Below are positions 17,491 through 25,674 of a DNA stretch of 64,000 bases, one piece after another. Under the pieces are notes generated by a model. The model searched no databases, had not been told where the DNA came from, and saw only the letters and a program-made list of their open reading frames with translations. Numbering within the stretch: the stretch's first letter is position 1; the number at the start of each line of letters is the position of its first letter. Source of the stretch: Spirosoma endophyticum (GTDB lineage: Bacteria > Bacteroidota > Bacteroidia > Cytophagales > Spirosomataceae); the NCBI RefSeq assembly GCF_900112365.1, contig NZ_FOLQ01000024.1, forward strand, positions 1 to 64,000, given 5' to 3'. A program made the translations under genes and the position numbers.

Positions 17491-18594
17491 TTAGGCAACC
17501 ACAACGCGTTCCGTGCGGTCAACTGTGGCGTTACGAATGGCCACTTGCTGGGCAAGCGCCTGTGCTGCTCCTTCAAAAGCCTCACTGGCCACTGGTTCGC
17601 CGATACTGATGGCCGGACGGCCCTCGTCACCCGCTTCGCGAATACTCTGCACAAGCGGAATCTGGGCCAACAGCGGTACGTCGAACTGATCGGCTAACCG
17701 TTGACCACCGCCTTTGCCAAAAATATAATATTTGTGGTCAGGGAGTTCGGCAGGGGTGAAGTATGACATATTTTCAATAACGCCCAATACCGGTACGTTG
17801 ATCTGTGGTTGACGGAACATCGCCAACCCTTTTGTAGCATCGGCCAGCGCAACTTTCTGAGGAGTTGTAACAATGATCGCGCCCGTAACCGGTACGGTTT
17901 GCACCAGCGTCAGGTGTATATCGCCCGTACCCGGTGGCAAATCGATCAGCAAGTAATCTAATTCGCCCCAGTCGGCATCGGAAAAGAATTGTTGCAGCGC
18001 CCGGCCGGCCATGGTACCACGCCAGATGATAGCCTGGCCTGGCGCCACCAATAAACCCATTGACAGCATTTTGATGCCAAACTGCTGAATGGGTTCCATT
18101 CGGGTCTGTCCATCCACCTGAAAGATTCGCGGCTGGATATTTTCAGCTCCGAACATGGTTGGCATGGATGGGCCATAAATATCAGCATCAATAATGCCAA
18201 CCTTTGCCCCTGATTTGTGGAGGGCGATGGCCAGATTGGCTGTTACGGTAGATTTACCAACACCCCCCTTGCCCGACGAAACAGCAATAATATTTTTTAC
18301 GCCCGGTAAGGTCGGAGCATTTGCACGAGTCGACGTTACGTCCGATGTCATGTCAATCGTAACCTGAATATCAGCGCCAATAGCCGTATGAATAGCGTCT
18401 TCGCATCGCTTGCGAATCACTTCTTTGAGTGGACAGGCGGGCGTTGTCAGGACAACTGTAAACCGAACCGAACCGATGCCCAACGTCACATCCTTCACCA
18501 TGTTAAGCGAAACGATATCACGTTTTAAATCAGGTTCTTCAACGGTGCTTAATGCCCGTAAAACAGCTTCTTTATTCAATCGGTAATCAGACAT
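17491..18594 (-). CDS. apbC: Mrp/NBP35-family iron-sulfur carrier ATPase
   Basis: A 367-residue Mrp protein. The N-terminal DUF59/MIP18 domain covers about residues 1-85, and the deviant Walker A motif SSGKGGVGKSTV is near residue 105, typical of the MinD/Mrp ATPases that load Fe-S clusters onto target proteins. DADIYGPSMPTMFG and IDLPPGTGDIHLTL are further hallmarks. The start at M of MSDYRLNK is preferred; an upstream start 39 bases earlier adds residues that do not match the family. The first of two - strand genes in this direction is GSCFA, 63 bases upstream. Confidence 0.93.
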   Translation of the reverse strand: MSDYRLNKEAVLRALSTVEEPDLKRDIVSLNMVKDVTLGIGSVRFTVVLTTPACPLKEVIRKRCEDAIHTAIGADIQVTIDMTSDVTSTRANAPTLPGVKNIIAVSSGKGGVGKSTVTANLAIALHKSGAKVGIIDADIYGPSMPTMFGAENIQPRIFQVDGQTRMEPIQQFGIKMLSMGLLVAPGQAIIWRGTMAGRALQQFFSDADWGELDYLLIDLPPGTGDIHLTLVQTVPVTGAIIVTTPQKVALADATKGLAMFRQPQINVPVLGVIENMSYFTPAELPDHKYYIFGKGGGQRLADQFDVPLLAQIPLVQSIREAGDEGRPAISIGEPVASEAFEGAAQALAQQVAIRNATVDRTERVVVA

Positions 18595-18657
18595 CGGGTA
18601 ATTTGTATTGGCTAATCTGGAATGAAAATGCACCTTAAACGTACAAGTCTCCGGGAA

Positions 18658-19671
18658 TCACACGTTTTGCAACTCTGAAGGACGCTGTACACATTTTTCT
18701 AAACGGCTTCTAACGTCAGCCAGTTCCGTTGATACGTCGATACAAGTTGACAGTGCATCCAATTGCGTCAACAATCTGGCTAGAAACTGCTGATGAGCTG
18801 GGCTATTATCGCCATAAAGTGGACGATGAGCCAGCGATTTGCTGATTTGAGCCCAATCAGTAATAAACTTACGAAGGTCGGGATCAAAAGCACTCTCCGT
18901 GAATTTTTCAAAAATATACACCTGTGCCTGCGCATTTGGGTGTATCATATCGACTTCATAAAAGCGATAATCACGCAGATCGTCCATCATCAGTTCATAA
19001 GCTGGAAAGTACGTAATCCAGTTATTCCAGATGGTCAACTCATGGGCAATGACCCGCAGTATGGATTTGCTGACACTATTAAGCGGAAGTGTATCGCGTG
19101 TGTGACGAACAGGGCTAACCGTGAGTACTACGTTCAATTTCGGATTGGCTTTACGCAGTGTCTTTAATAAGCGTGTCAGCTCATCGCGGAGGTGATCGAT
19201 GTTATACAGATATTTCTCAAACAGCGCGCTATGCATTTTATGGCAATTGGCCACTACCTTGCCCGTTTCAATGTGACGGTAAACAACTGCCGAACCGAGC
19301 GTAAGGAGCAGAAAATCCGCCTTCCGAATGGCTTCAGCAGTTTGCGACAGGCAGTTCTCCAATTTGTGCCGGAGTTCATCGCGGCTATTCGCCCAGAGTG
19401 ACGAATGAAAGTCGTAATGAAACCAGACTCCCTCCCGCTCGACGTAGCGTTGCTCATCCGGAGTGGTTCCATACAACGCCATCGTCAGTAAGGTTGCGAT
19501 GGAGATGGGATTGAAGATCGTCCCGAATGGATTGTTCAGTACGCTTAGTTTGTTGTCAGTCAATCGACGCCCCATTACGTCGGCAAAGCACGAGCCAACC
19601 GTCACAATCTGGCTGTTCAGCCCAATGCGATGGGGGAGTGGTTCAGGCGAAAATTCGGTATGAAACTGCAT
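18658..19671 (-). CDS. GSCFA-domain protein
   Basis: A 337-residue member of the GSCFA family, named after the conserved segment seen here as TVGSCFADVMGRRL. Further conserved parts are NPFGTIFNPISI and TLGSAVVYRHIETG, with histidine-rich VSPVRHTRDT and DMIHPNAQAQVYIF. The fold is SGNH-hydrolase-like, so an esterase role is possible, but no GSCFA protein function is established. It lies between two hairpins and the mrp gene. Confidence 0.92.
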   Translation of the reverse strand: MQFHTEFSPEPLPHRIGLNSQIVTVGSCFADVMGRRLTDNKLSVLNNPFGTIFNPISIATLLTMALYGTTPDEQRYVEREGVWFHYDFHSSLWANSRDELRHKLENCLSQTAEAIRKADFLLLTLGSAVVYRHIETGKVVANCHKMHSALFEKYLYNIDHLRDELTRLLKTLRKANPKLNVVLTVSPVRHTRDTLPLNSVSKSILRVIAHELTIWNNWITYFPAYELMMDDLRDYRFYEVDMIHPNAQAQVYIFEKFTESAFDPDLRKFITDWAQISKSLAHRPLYGDNSPAHQQFLARLLTQLDALSTCIDVSTELADVRSRLEKCVQRPSELQNV

Positions 19672-19684
19672 ACTTTATTAACAA

Positions 19685-19711
19685 AAAAACGGACCTAAAA
19701 AGTCCGTTTTT
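19685..19711 (-). terminator. Intrinsic terminator upstream of the GSCFA gene
   Basis: AAAAACGGAC pairs with GTCCGTTTTT across a 7-base loop. On the - strand the stem is followed by a T-run. It sits 14 bases ahead of the GSCFA start codon, so it may stop read-through from the ribosomal operon, or attenuate transcription into GSCFA. Confidence 0.7.
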
Positions 19712-19820
19712 GGTAAAAGATTTTATAAGATAACTGGCTGATTATTAGTCGAATTTAGGGTGATATTATCCTCAATAAACTTGCTCAAAAGTAGATTCAT
19801 CTTTCTTCTATAAACGCAAA

Positions 19821-19859
19821 AAACCGACTGGCTTCGTCATACAACGTGCCAGTCGGTTT
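19821..19859 (-). terminator. Terminator of the rpsF-rpsR-rplI operon
   Basis: AAACCGACTGGC pairs perfectly with GCCAGTCGGTTT over a 15-base loop, and the - strand continues with a T-run. It begins 20 bases past the rplI stop codon. Confidence 0.88.
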
Positions 19860-19878
19860 GACTTGAAATCAGTATGGC

Positions 19879-20322
19879 TTATTCGGCCGAAACGACTTCG
19901 AATTTTACTTTATGCTTCACGTCCTTGTGCAGATCAAGTGAAGCTTCATACGTACCAAGAACTTTTACGTCTTCAACCGTAATTTTCTTCCGGTCAATAT
20001 CAAAACCTTTCGTGCGTAGTGCATCGGCTACCTGCGTGTTTGTAACACGACCGAAGATTTTGCCACTGTCACCAGCTTTTGCCGGGATAGTCAGCACTGT
20101 ATCGCCAATGGCTTCCGCAATTGCTTGCGCGTCGCTTTTTAGTTTTTCGGCTTTGTGAGCCGCCTGGCGAATGTTTTCGGCAACGATCTTTTTGTTTGAA
20201 TCGGTTGCCATCATCGCAAATCCCTGTGGAATCAGGTAGTTGCGGCCGTAACCTGGCTTCACAACAACGGTGTCGTTCTTATAGCCCAGGCCGGCGATAT
20301 CGGTTTTTAAAATGATATTCAT
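19879..20322 (-). CDS. rplI: 50S ribosomal protein L9
   Basis: A 147-residue L9 protein of the large ribosomal subunit, which binds 23S rRNA. The N-terminal domain motif GYGRNYLIPQGFAMMAT is the L9 signature, followed by the long connecting helix and a C-terminal domain. Length is normal. It is the last gene of the rpsF-rpsR-rplI set. A 75-base gap with an AGTC-rich repeat separates it from rpsR. Confidence 0.98.
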   Translation of the reverse strand: MNIILKTDIAGLGYKNDTVVVKPGYGRNYLIPQGFAMMATDSNKKIVAENIRQAAHKAEKLKSDAQAIAEAIGDTVLTIPAKAGDSGKIFGRVTNTQVADALRTKGFDIDRKKITVEDVKVLGTYEASLDLHKDVKHKVKFEVVSAE

Positions 20323-20330
20323 TTTTGGAA

Positions 20331-20392
20331 AGTCGTCAGTAGATAGTCAAACGTCGTTAGCTCTGTTAACTGACGACGTTCGACTAGTGACT
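20331..20392. repeat. GTCGTCAG-type imperfect inverted repeat
   Basis: Inside the rpsR-rplI gap, AACGTCGTTAG (left) and CTGACGACGTT (right) form an imperfect 11-bp stem with one mismatch, flanked by AGTCGTCAGT and GACTAGTGACT. The same kind of AGTC/GTCGTCAG vocabulary recurs at 21068-21104 and in the hairpin at 27504-27564, which suggests a small dispersed repeat. Confidence 0.5.
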
Positions 20393-20397
20393 AAAAT

Positions 20398-20649
20398 TTA
20401 TTTCAGTGAATCGCCTACGTAGGGCAGAATGGCCAGATGACGGGCACGCTTAACAGCCTGAGCCACTTTGCGCTGGTTTTTCAAGGTGGTGCCGGTTAAG
20501 CGACGGGGTAGAATTTTACCCTGTTCGTTCAACAATTTTAGCAGGAAGTTGCCGTCTTTGTAGTCGATATATTTGATACCGGCTTTCTTGAAACGGTCGT
20601 ATTTTTTGCGGTTCTCGGTTTTCGAGACAGATTCGTTTTGCAGACTCAT
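20398..20649 (-). CDS. rpsR: 30S ribosomal protein S18
   Basis: An 83-residue S18 protein. The signature YIDYKDGNFLLKLLNEQGKI and the RRLTGTTLKNQRKVAQAVKRAR segment, which contacts S6 and 16S rRNA, are complete. It begins 2 bases after the rpsF stop codon, so translation is probably coupled. Confidence 0.98.
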   Translation of the reverse strand: MSLQNESVSKTENRKKYDRFKKAGIKYIDYKDGNFLLKLLNEQGKILPRRLTGTTLKNQRKVAQAVKRARHLAILPYVGDSLK

Positions 20650-20651
20650 GA

Positions 20652-21020
20652 TTACTTGCCTTCGTTTTCGGTTTGTTTTTTCTTACCCACCAAGCCATTA
20701 CGCTTGCGATCGTTGTAAGCAACGGCGTGCTTATCAAGCGAAACCGTCAGGTGACGGATGATGCGCTCATCACGAAGATACTCGGTGTTGAGTTTCTCGA
20801 TGATAGTGCCAGGGGCCTTAAACTCGAAGAGTTGGTAGTAACCCGTGTTCTTGTGCTGAATCGGATAGGCTAGTTTGCGCAAGCCCATGTGATCTTCGTG
20901 AACAAGCTCCGCACCGTTGTCGGTAAGCACTTTACGGAACTTGTCAACGGCGTCCTTCATCTGAATATCAGATAAAACGGGAGTTAAAATGAACACCGTT
21001 TCGTAGTTATTTGGAAACAT
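20652..21020 (-). CDS. rpsF: 30S ribosomal protein S6
   Basis: A 122-residue S6 protein, which pairs with S18 on the small subunit platform. The start YETVFILTPVLSD and the segment ELVHEDHMGLRKLAYPIQHKNTGYYQLFEF are standard. A lysine- and glutamate-rich tail (GKKKQTENEGK) is common in this group. It is the first gene of the operon, with a promoter core 30 bases ahead. Confidence 0.98.
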   Translation of the reverse strand: MFPNNYETVFILTPVLSDIQMKDAVDKFRKVLTDNGAELVHEDHMGLRKLAYPIQHKNTGYYQLFEFKAPGTIIEKLNTEYLRDERIIRHLTVSLDKHAVAYNDRKRNGLVGKKKQTENEGK

Positions 21021-21049
21021 TTTATTGTAATTGGTTTGAAATTAGGCCG

Positions 21050-21057
21050 CAAAGGTA
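21050..21057 (-). promoter_or_regulatory. Promoter core TACCTTTG of the rpsF operon
   Basis: On the - strand TACCTTTG matches the Bacteroidota TAnnTTTG core exactly and is followed by C. A TTG-containing element lies about 19 bases further upstream, at the expected -33 distance. The start codon is 30 bases downstream. Confidence 0.7.
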
Positions 21058-21067
21058 GCAAAATCAG

Positions 21068-21104
21068 TCGATAGTCGCAAGTCATTAGTCGACAGTATCG
21101 ACAA
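21068..21104. repeat. AGTC-rich repeat upstream of the rpsF promoter
   Basis: GTCGATAGTCG and CGACAGTATCGAC face each other around AAGTCATTAGT, giving an imperfect inverted repeat. The wording resembles the elements at 20331-20392 and 27504-27564. Confidence 0.45.
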
Positions 21105-21108
21105 AATA

Positions 21109-21136
21109 ATAAGGGATGGCCTAGGCCATCCCTTAT
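21109..21136. terminator. Perfect palindrome downstream of the coiled-coil gene
   Basis: A 28-bp palindrome centred on GGCCTAGGCC, starting 21 bases after the stop codon of the - strand coiled-coil gene. The outer bases are AT-rich. It is probably a terminator, although the U-tract is weak. Confidence 0.65.
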
Positions 21137-21156
21137 AAATCACGGGTGATTCTATA

Positions 21157-22107
21157 CTAGTTTACCGTGAACTCGCCTTCACCAATGCGGAAACCTTCGC
21201 AGTAAACCTCAATATTGTACTTCCCTTCGTTGAAACGCTGCCCGCCCCGGCCATAAAAGAAATCAAGCCGCTGGCGAGTATTGTCAAATGTGAAACGTTG
21301 TTTGGCAGTATAAATCATACCCTGATTGTTGTACGTAAACTCTCCAGAGCCTGTTGCCATATCTGATATTACAGCACCGCTCGGATCAAGAACGCGTATG
21401 TATAATTCTTTTTCGTCCTTTTTCGCTAACCCATTGGGGGCCAGCAGAACGGATACGTGGATCTTGTCAAGCTTCTTGCTTTTATACGTGCCACCATCAC
21501 TTTCTTTGCCCTTAGCGTTAACGCTGTTAATGGTGACCGCTTCGGCCCTGAGTGCGGCCGCTATGGTAACTTTTTCGGCTAATTCCTGATTTTTAGCCGA
21601 GACCGACATTACTGAATCGCTCAGACTCTGGCGTTCTGTCTTTAACGTACTATTTTCATTCGTTAATGAGTCGTTTCGCACGGTCAGGATGCCATTTTCC
21701 TCTTTAAGGCGAGCAATTTCTTCGTCTTTCTGAGCCAGCAGGTTCTGATAGTCTTTGATTTTTCTGTTGTACTTTTTACTGTCAAATGCACTGACATTTC
21801 TAAGCTCTTTCTTATCGATCTCCAACTGCGCTTTTATTTTCATCAATGAATCGACACTGCCGCCCAGTTTCTGAATTTCGGCAATTTTAGCATCTAACTG
21901 GGTCGAAATAGAGTCAAGCTGGGTTTTGGCAATCAATACCTCCTCTGTTTTGGCTGCAATGGTAGCATCTTTTGTTTTGTTATCCTGCCGTTCCTGGTAG
22001 TAAAAATAGAGGAGCAGTACGTTCAGGGCGGCCAGGATTAATAGGGCTGCCAGTAAGTAACTACGGCTGTTGTTGCGGGGTTGGGGTCTAGGTTCCATTG
22101 GGGTCAT
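21157..22107 (-). CDS. Membrane-anchored coiled-coil protein
   Basis: A 316-residue protein with a single N-terminal membrane helix (about residues 17-37, SYLLAALLILAALNVLLLYF) and a long coiled coil (about 40-190) rich in K, E, Q, L and N. The C-terminal 120 residues form a beta-rich domain with LDKIHVSVLLAPNG, ELYIRVLDPSG and GKYNIEVYCEGFRIGEGEF. No family with known function is recognised, but proteins of this build are common in Cytophagales next to housekeeping genes. It probably projects from the inner membrane. It is divergent from yggS. Confidence 0.75.
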   Translation of the reverse strand: MTPMEPRPQPRNNSRSYLLAALLILAALNVLLLYFYYQERQDNKTKDATIAAKTEEVLIAKTQLDSISTQLDAKIAEIQKLGGSVDSLMKIKAQLEIDKKELRNVSAFDSKKYNRKIKDYQNLLAQKDEEIARLKEENGILTVRNDSLTNENSTLKTERQSLSDSVMSVSAKNQELAEKVTIAAALRAEAVTINSVNAKGKESDGGTYKSKKLDKIHVSVLLAPNGLAKKDEKELYIRVLDPSGAVISDMATGSGEFTYNNQGMIYTAKQRFTFDNTRQRLDFFYGRGGQRFNEGKYNIEVYCEGFRIGEGEFTVN

Positions 22108-22234
22108 ATCCTACGTGGATGAGTTTCAGTTTAATCGTTACCAAAACCAAAGCAGCCAACGAATTATTGTGCTGTTCTGGGGTTTCTGATGAATTTTGGC
22201 CAAAAACTACATGTTTCTGCTTAGTTCTCAAACC

Positions 22235-22242
22235 TATCTTTG
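22235..22242 (+). promoter_or_regulatory. Promoter core TATCTTTG of yggS
   Basis: TATCTTTG matches TAnnTTTG exactly and is followed by C. Its position, 47 bases ahead of ATG at 22289, shows that the longer in-frame start at 22196 lies upstream of the transcript and should not be used. Confidence 0.7.
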
Positions 22243-22288
22243 CAGAATCTTAATAAATGGGCGGAACACGTTCACAATTTACTTTACT

Positions 22289-22948
22289 ATGATTGCTGAT
22301 ACAATTCGCCAGATTGAGCGTGAATTACAAGGTAAGGCTAAACTGATTGCCGTTACCAAAACGAAACCTGTCGAACTACTACGTGAAGCATACGATGCTG
22401 GTGCCCGACGGTTTGGTGAAAATAAAGTACAGGAAATGGTTGACAAACAGCCACAGCTTCCTGCCGATGTTCAATGGCATTTGATTGGTCATTTACAGAG
22501 CAATAAGGTCAAATACATTGCTCCATTCGTGGCCTTGATCCATTCGGTAGACAGCCTGAAACTCCTGCAGGAGATCAACAAACAGGCTGCCAAACAGAAT
22601 CGTATTATTGACTGCCTATTGCAAATCTATATTGCCGATGAGGAAACAAAATTTGGTTTAGCGCCGGAAGAAGCTGAAGTGTTACTTCAGGCGTCAGAAT
22701 TAAATACGTTACAAAATGTTCGTCTGGTAGGTCTAATGGGCTTGGCGACAAATACGGACGATGAAGCACAAATTCGGCAGGAGTTTCGCGGATTGAAGCA
22801 ACTATATGATCGACTGGCTCAAATTCAGCATCCTATTGTTCATTTCCATGAGTTGTCAATGGGCATGAGTGGCGATTATCGTATCGCTGTTGAAGAGGGC
22901 AGTACATTGGTTCGGGTCGGGAGTGCTATTTTCGGAGCCAGAGCTTAA
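22289..22948 (+). CDS. yggS: YggS-family PLP-binding protein
   Basis: A 219-residue member of the YggS/PROSC family, which binds pyridoxal phosphate and balances cellular PLP and amino-acid metabolism. The PLP lysine motif LIAVTKTKP, the segment RRFGENKVQE and WHLIGHLQSNK are present, with LSMGMSGD and GSTLVRVGSAIFG near the C-terminus. The start at ATG 22289 matches the family length and lies just downstream of a promoter core. Confidence 0.95.
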   Translation: MIADTIRQIERELQGKAKLIAVTKTKPVELLREAYDAGARRFGENKVQEMVDKQPQLPADVQWHLIGHLQSNKVKYIAPFVALIHSVDSLKLLQEINKQAAKQNRIIDCLLQIYIADEETKFGLAPEEAEVLLQASELNTLQNVRLVGLMGLATNTDDEAQIRQEFRGLKQLYDRLAQIQHPIVHFHELSMGMSGDYRIAVEEGSTLVRVGSAIFGARA

Positions 22949-22981
22949 CTGGTTTCTGTCTTGCTGGAACGCCGGCCCGGT

Positions 22982-23041
22982 GATGAAGGAAGCATCTTCT
23001 ATAGCTATAAATTAATCTGATCCGAAGATGCTTCCTTCGTC
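22982..23041. repeat. Inverted repeat with a GAAGGAAGCATCTT arm
   Basis: GATGAAGGAAGCATCTT (22982-22998) faces AAGATGCTTCCTTCGTC (23025-23041): 16 of 17 bases pair around a 26-base loop. No clean U-tract follows. From memory, the right arm with the adjacent GCATGAC resembles a repeat scattered through Spirosoma and Hymenobacter genomes; this needs a search. Confidence 0.65.
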
Positions 23042-23058
23042 AGCATGACAACAGAGAA

Positions 23059-23436
23059 ATGAAATTCTTTATTCAATCAGGTGCTATTTTAGGATTGCTG
23101 GGCGTTGGGCTCGGTGCGTTTGGAGCTCACGCCTTACGGACGATGCTCGATGCATCGGGACGGGCTGCTACGTTCGAAACCGCTGTTAAATATCAGTTTT
23201 ATCATGCGTTAGCGCTTGTGCTGGTTGGCTTGCTGATGCACGTATTCGCCAGTAATCCGACGATAGTGAAACTGCTTGGTTGGTCGGGATATTCATTTCT
23301 GGGTGGCACATTGATTTTTTCGGGCTCGCTCTATATACTGTGTTTCACCGGTATTACATGGCTGGGGGCCATTACCCCCCTGGGTGGCCTGGCCATGATT
23401 GCAGGCTGGGCATTGCTCTTCTGGGCGTTCGTTTAA
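23059..23436 (+). CDS. DUF423 membrane protein
   Basis: A 125-residue integral membrane protein of the DUF423 (YwdK/YgdD) family, with four hydrophobic segments. The family start GLLGVGLGAFGAHALR and the YQFYHALALVLVGLL segment are clear, and GGTLIFSGSLYILCFTG and PLGGLAMIAGWALLFW follow. Function is unknown. It lies between two inverted repeats, downstream of yggS on the same strand. Confidence 0.93.
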   Translation: MKFFIQSGAILGLLGVGLGAFGAHALRTMLDASGRAATFETAVKYQFYHALALVLVGLLMHVFASNPTIVKLLGWSGYSFLGGTLIFSGSLYILCFTGITWLGAITPLGGLAMIAGWALLFWAFV

Positions 23437-23498
23437 AATGATGAATGATAAATGATGAGGTCAGAAAGCTGCTATCTCATCATTCATAATTCATCATT
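23437..23498. repeat. Inverted repeat of ATGATGAAT type upstream of prfC
   Basis: The 23-base arms 23437-23459 and 23476-23498 pair at 21 of 23 positions around a 16-base loop. The arms consist of AATGATGAA and AATGATGAG units. It overlaps the end of the DUF423 gene region and immediately precedes the prfC promoter core. From memory, such ATGATGAAT/ATTCATCAT words are common repeats in Bacteroidota genomes. Confidence 0.65.
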
Positions 23499-23505
23499 CA
23501 ATTCG

Positions 23506-23513
23506 TATCTTTG
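23506..23513 (+). promoter_or_regulatory. Promoter core TATCTTTG of prfC
   Basis: An exact TAnnTTTG match followed by T, 20 bases ahead of the ATG at 23533. It excludes the longer in-frame start at 23452, which would lie before the transcript. Confidence 0.7.
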
Positions 23514-23532
23514 TCGTCTGATTCTGAGAATA

Positions 23533-25128
23533 ATGCAAACGAATATACAGGCAGAAACCGCCCGTCGGCGGACATTCGCCATTATTAGTCACCCGGATGC
23601 CGGGAAAACTACATTAACTGAAAAACTATTACTGTTTGGGGGCGCTATCCAAACGGCTGGTGCTGTTAAATCCAATAAGATCAAGAAGTCAGCTACTTCA
23701 GATTTTATGGAAATTGAAAAGCAGCGGGGTATCTCGGTCGCTACGTCGGTAATGACGTTTGAGTACGATCATTTGAAAGTTAATATCCTCGATACGCCTG
23801 GTCACAAGGACTTTGCGGAGGATACGTACCGTACCCTAACGGCTGTGGACAGTGTTATTCTGGTGATTGACTGCGTAAAGGGTGTTGAAGAGCAAACCGA
23901 GCGGTTGATGGAAGTTTGCCGGATGCGCGATACGCCCGTTATTATTTTTATCAATAAACTTGACCGCGAAGGCCGTGATCCATTCGATCTTCTCGACGAA
24001 CTGGAGGAGAAATTGAACATCCGTGTCCGGCCGATGACCTGGCCCGTCAATATGGGTTCTGAGTTTAAGGGGGTATATAACCTGATCGAGAAAAAGTTAT
24101 ATTTCTTTAAAGTCAATAAAACCAAAGTTGAGGACGACGTACTGTCTATTGAGCTGGCGGATAGTTTGCTTGATGAGAAAGTAGGCGCGCGCGATGCGGC
24201 CCAACTTCGGGAGGACGTTGAACTGATCGAGGGCATTTATGATCCGTTCGACCGGCAGACGTATTTAGATGGTAAACTGGCTCCCGTATTTTTCGGATCG
24301 GCGGTCAATAATTTCGGCGTCAAAGAATTGCTCGATGGATTTTGCCAGATTTCGCCTGAACCCATCGCTCGCCCGACGGATAAGCGTGAAGTCTTCCCCG
24401 GCGAGAAAAACTTTACTGGTTTTGTTTTCAAGATCCACGCCAATCTGGACCCGCGCCACCGCGATCGTATTGCGTTCCTGCGTATTTGTTCGGGGGTGTT
24501 TGAACGTAACAAGTTCTATCACCACACACGCCTGGATAAAAACGTACGGTTTGCCAGCCCGTTCAGTTTTATGGCCGACAGCAAGAGCGTGCTCGAAGAA
24601 GGATTTCCTGGCGACGTAGTTGGCCTTTACGACACTGGTACGTTCAAAATTGGCGATACGCTTACGGAAGGAGAGGAGTTGCAATTTCAGGGAATTCCGA
24701 GCTTTTCGCCCGAAATTTTCAAGGAACTTGTCAACTTGGACCCCATGAAAGCGAAGCAACTCGACAAGGGCATTCAACAGTTGACGGATGAGGGTGTTGC
24801 TCAGTTGTTTACGCTTGAATTGGGTAATCGCAAGATTGTAGGTACGGTTGGCGAACTGCAATTTGAAGTTATTCAATACCGGCTGGAAAACGAATATGGC
24901 GCTAAATGTCGCTGGGTGCCGTTGAATTACACAAAAGCCTGCTGGATAACAGCCGAAAATCCGGTTAAGCTGGCTGAATTTATTCGACTGAAAGGCAACC
25001 AGATTGCCTACGACAAAGATCAGAATCCAGTCTTTTTGGCTGAATCGGATTGGATGCTACGTATGAATCAGCAGAATAACCCCGACGTTACGTTCCATCT
25101 AACGTCAGAGTTTAAGGTGGCTGCGTAA
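23533..25128 (+). CDS. prfC: Peptide chain release factor 3
   Basis: A 531-residue RF3 GTPase, which recycles RF1 and RF2 from the ribosome. The P-loop ISHPDAGKTTLTEKL, switch region KQRGISVATSVMTF, DTPGHKDFAEDTYRTL and NKLDREGRDP are standard. RF3-specific sequences include GFVFKIHANLDPRHRDRIAF and GTVGELQFEVIQYRL. The start at ATG 23533 is fixed by family alignment and by the promoter core. Confidence 0.97.
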   Translation: MQTNIQAETARRRTFAIISHPDAGKTTLTEKLLLFGGAIQTAGAVKSNKIKKSATSDFMEIEKQRGISVATSVMTFEYDHLKVNILDTPGHKDFAEDTYRTLTAVDSVILVIDCVKGVEEQTERLMEVCRMRDTPVIIFINKLDREGRDPFDLLDELEEKLNIRVRPMTWPVNMGSEFKGVYNLIEKKLYFFKVNKTKVEDDVLSIELADSLLDEKVGARDAAQLREDVELIEGIYDPFDRQTYLDGKLAPVFFGSAVNNFGVKELLDGFCQISPEPIARPTDKREVFPGEKNFTGFVFKIHANLDPRHRDRIAFLRICSGVFERNKFYHHTRLDKNVRFASPFSFMADSKSVLEEGFPGDVVGLYDTGTFKIGDTLTEGEELQFQGIPSFSPEIFKELVNLDPMKAKQLDKGIQQLTDEGVAQLFTLELGNRKIVGTVGELQFEVIQYRLENEYGAKCRWVPLNYTKACWITAENPVKLAEFIRLKGNQIAYDKDQNPVFLAESDWMLRMNQQNNPDVTFHLTSEFKVAA

Positions 25129-25196
25129 GGCTCAAAACTCCCTTTTTTTGAATTCTTACGCTTTCATAAAAACTACTTGGAGGCAGGCGGGTTGTT

Positions 25197-25583
25197 ATGG
25201 GTATTACTCACGTTAAACGACTACTACCCATGACTAACTCACTTGCCACCCTCGCGCTTGTTTGCTTGCTGGCCGGATCGGCCGTTGCCCAACAGAAGCC
25301 AGCCAAATCCACTACGTCGAAAAAATCCTCGGGCAGCAAAGCCGGGACAATTTCTCCTACTGATGCCGTCCGGTCAAGCCCGTCGGCAGCCGATACTCAC
25401 GATGGAACGAACGGAGTTTCGACGGGTACTGGCGGAGGAGGAACTGGTTTGACAAACGATCAAAGCCAGGCTGCCGCCAATCCAACAAACAACGGTCCCA
25501 CCAAAGTCGATGCCAATAGTAGCGTAAAAACTGGCGCATCATCTGTGAAAGGCAAGAAGAGATACCCCAAGTCAGACAGTTAG
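25197..25583 (+). CDS. Secreted low-complexity protein
   Basis: A 128-residue protein with an N-terminal signal (LATLALVCLLAGSAVAQQ) and a mature part rich in S, T, G, N, K and P without recognisable fold. M12 is an alternative start, but the HVKR residues before it make a good n-region. The function is unknown. It may be a small envelope or periplasmic protein. Confidence 0.65.
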   Translation: MGITHVKRLLPMTNSLATLALVCLLAGSAVAQQKPAKSTTSKKSSGSKAGTISPTDAVRSSPSAADTHDGTNGVSTGTGGGGTGLTNDQSQAAANPTNNGPTKVDANSSVKTGASSVKGKKRYPKSDS

Positions 25584-25674
25584 TAAGCTGAACGATTTAA
25601 TACGAGTTTAATAACTATTTGGTAGGAACCTAGTTCTATAAAATGAATAATAAGCTCATAAACCAGATAGACTA

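Noticed and set aside
19874..20158. A 94-codon frame on the + strand across rplI
   Set aside because: It is antisense to the L9 gene, which is complete and conserved.
22196..22288. Longer N-terminus for YggS
   Set aside because: The segment lies upstream of and across an exact promoter core, and the family starts at the later ATG.
23452..23532. Longer N-terminus for RF3
   Set aside because: It overlaps an inverted repeat and the promoter core, and does not match release factor 3.
24265..24876. A 203-codon open frame on the - strand inside prfC
   Set aside because: It lies wholly antisense to a well-conserved release-factor gene, shows no family similarity that I can see, and is explained as a mirror of the prfC codon pattern.
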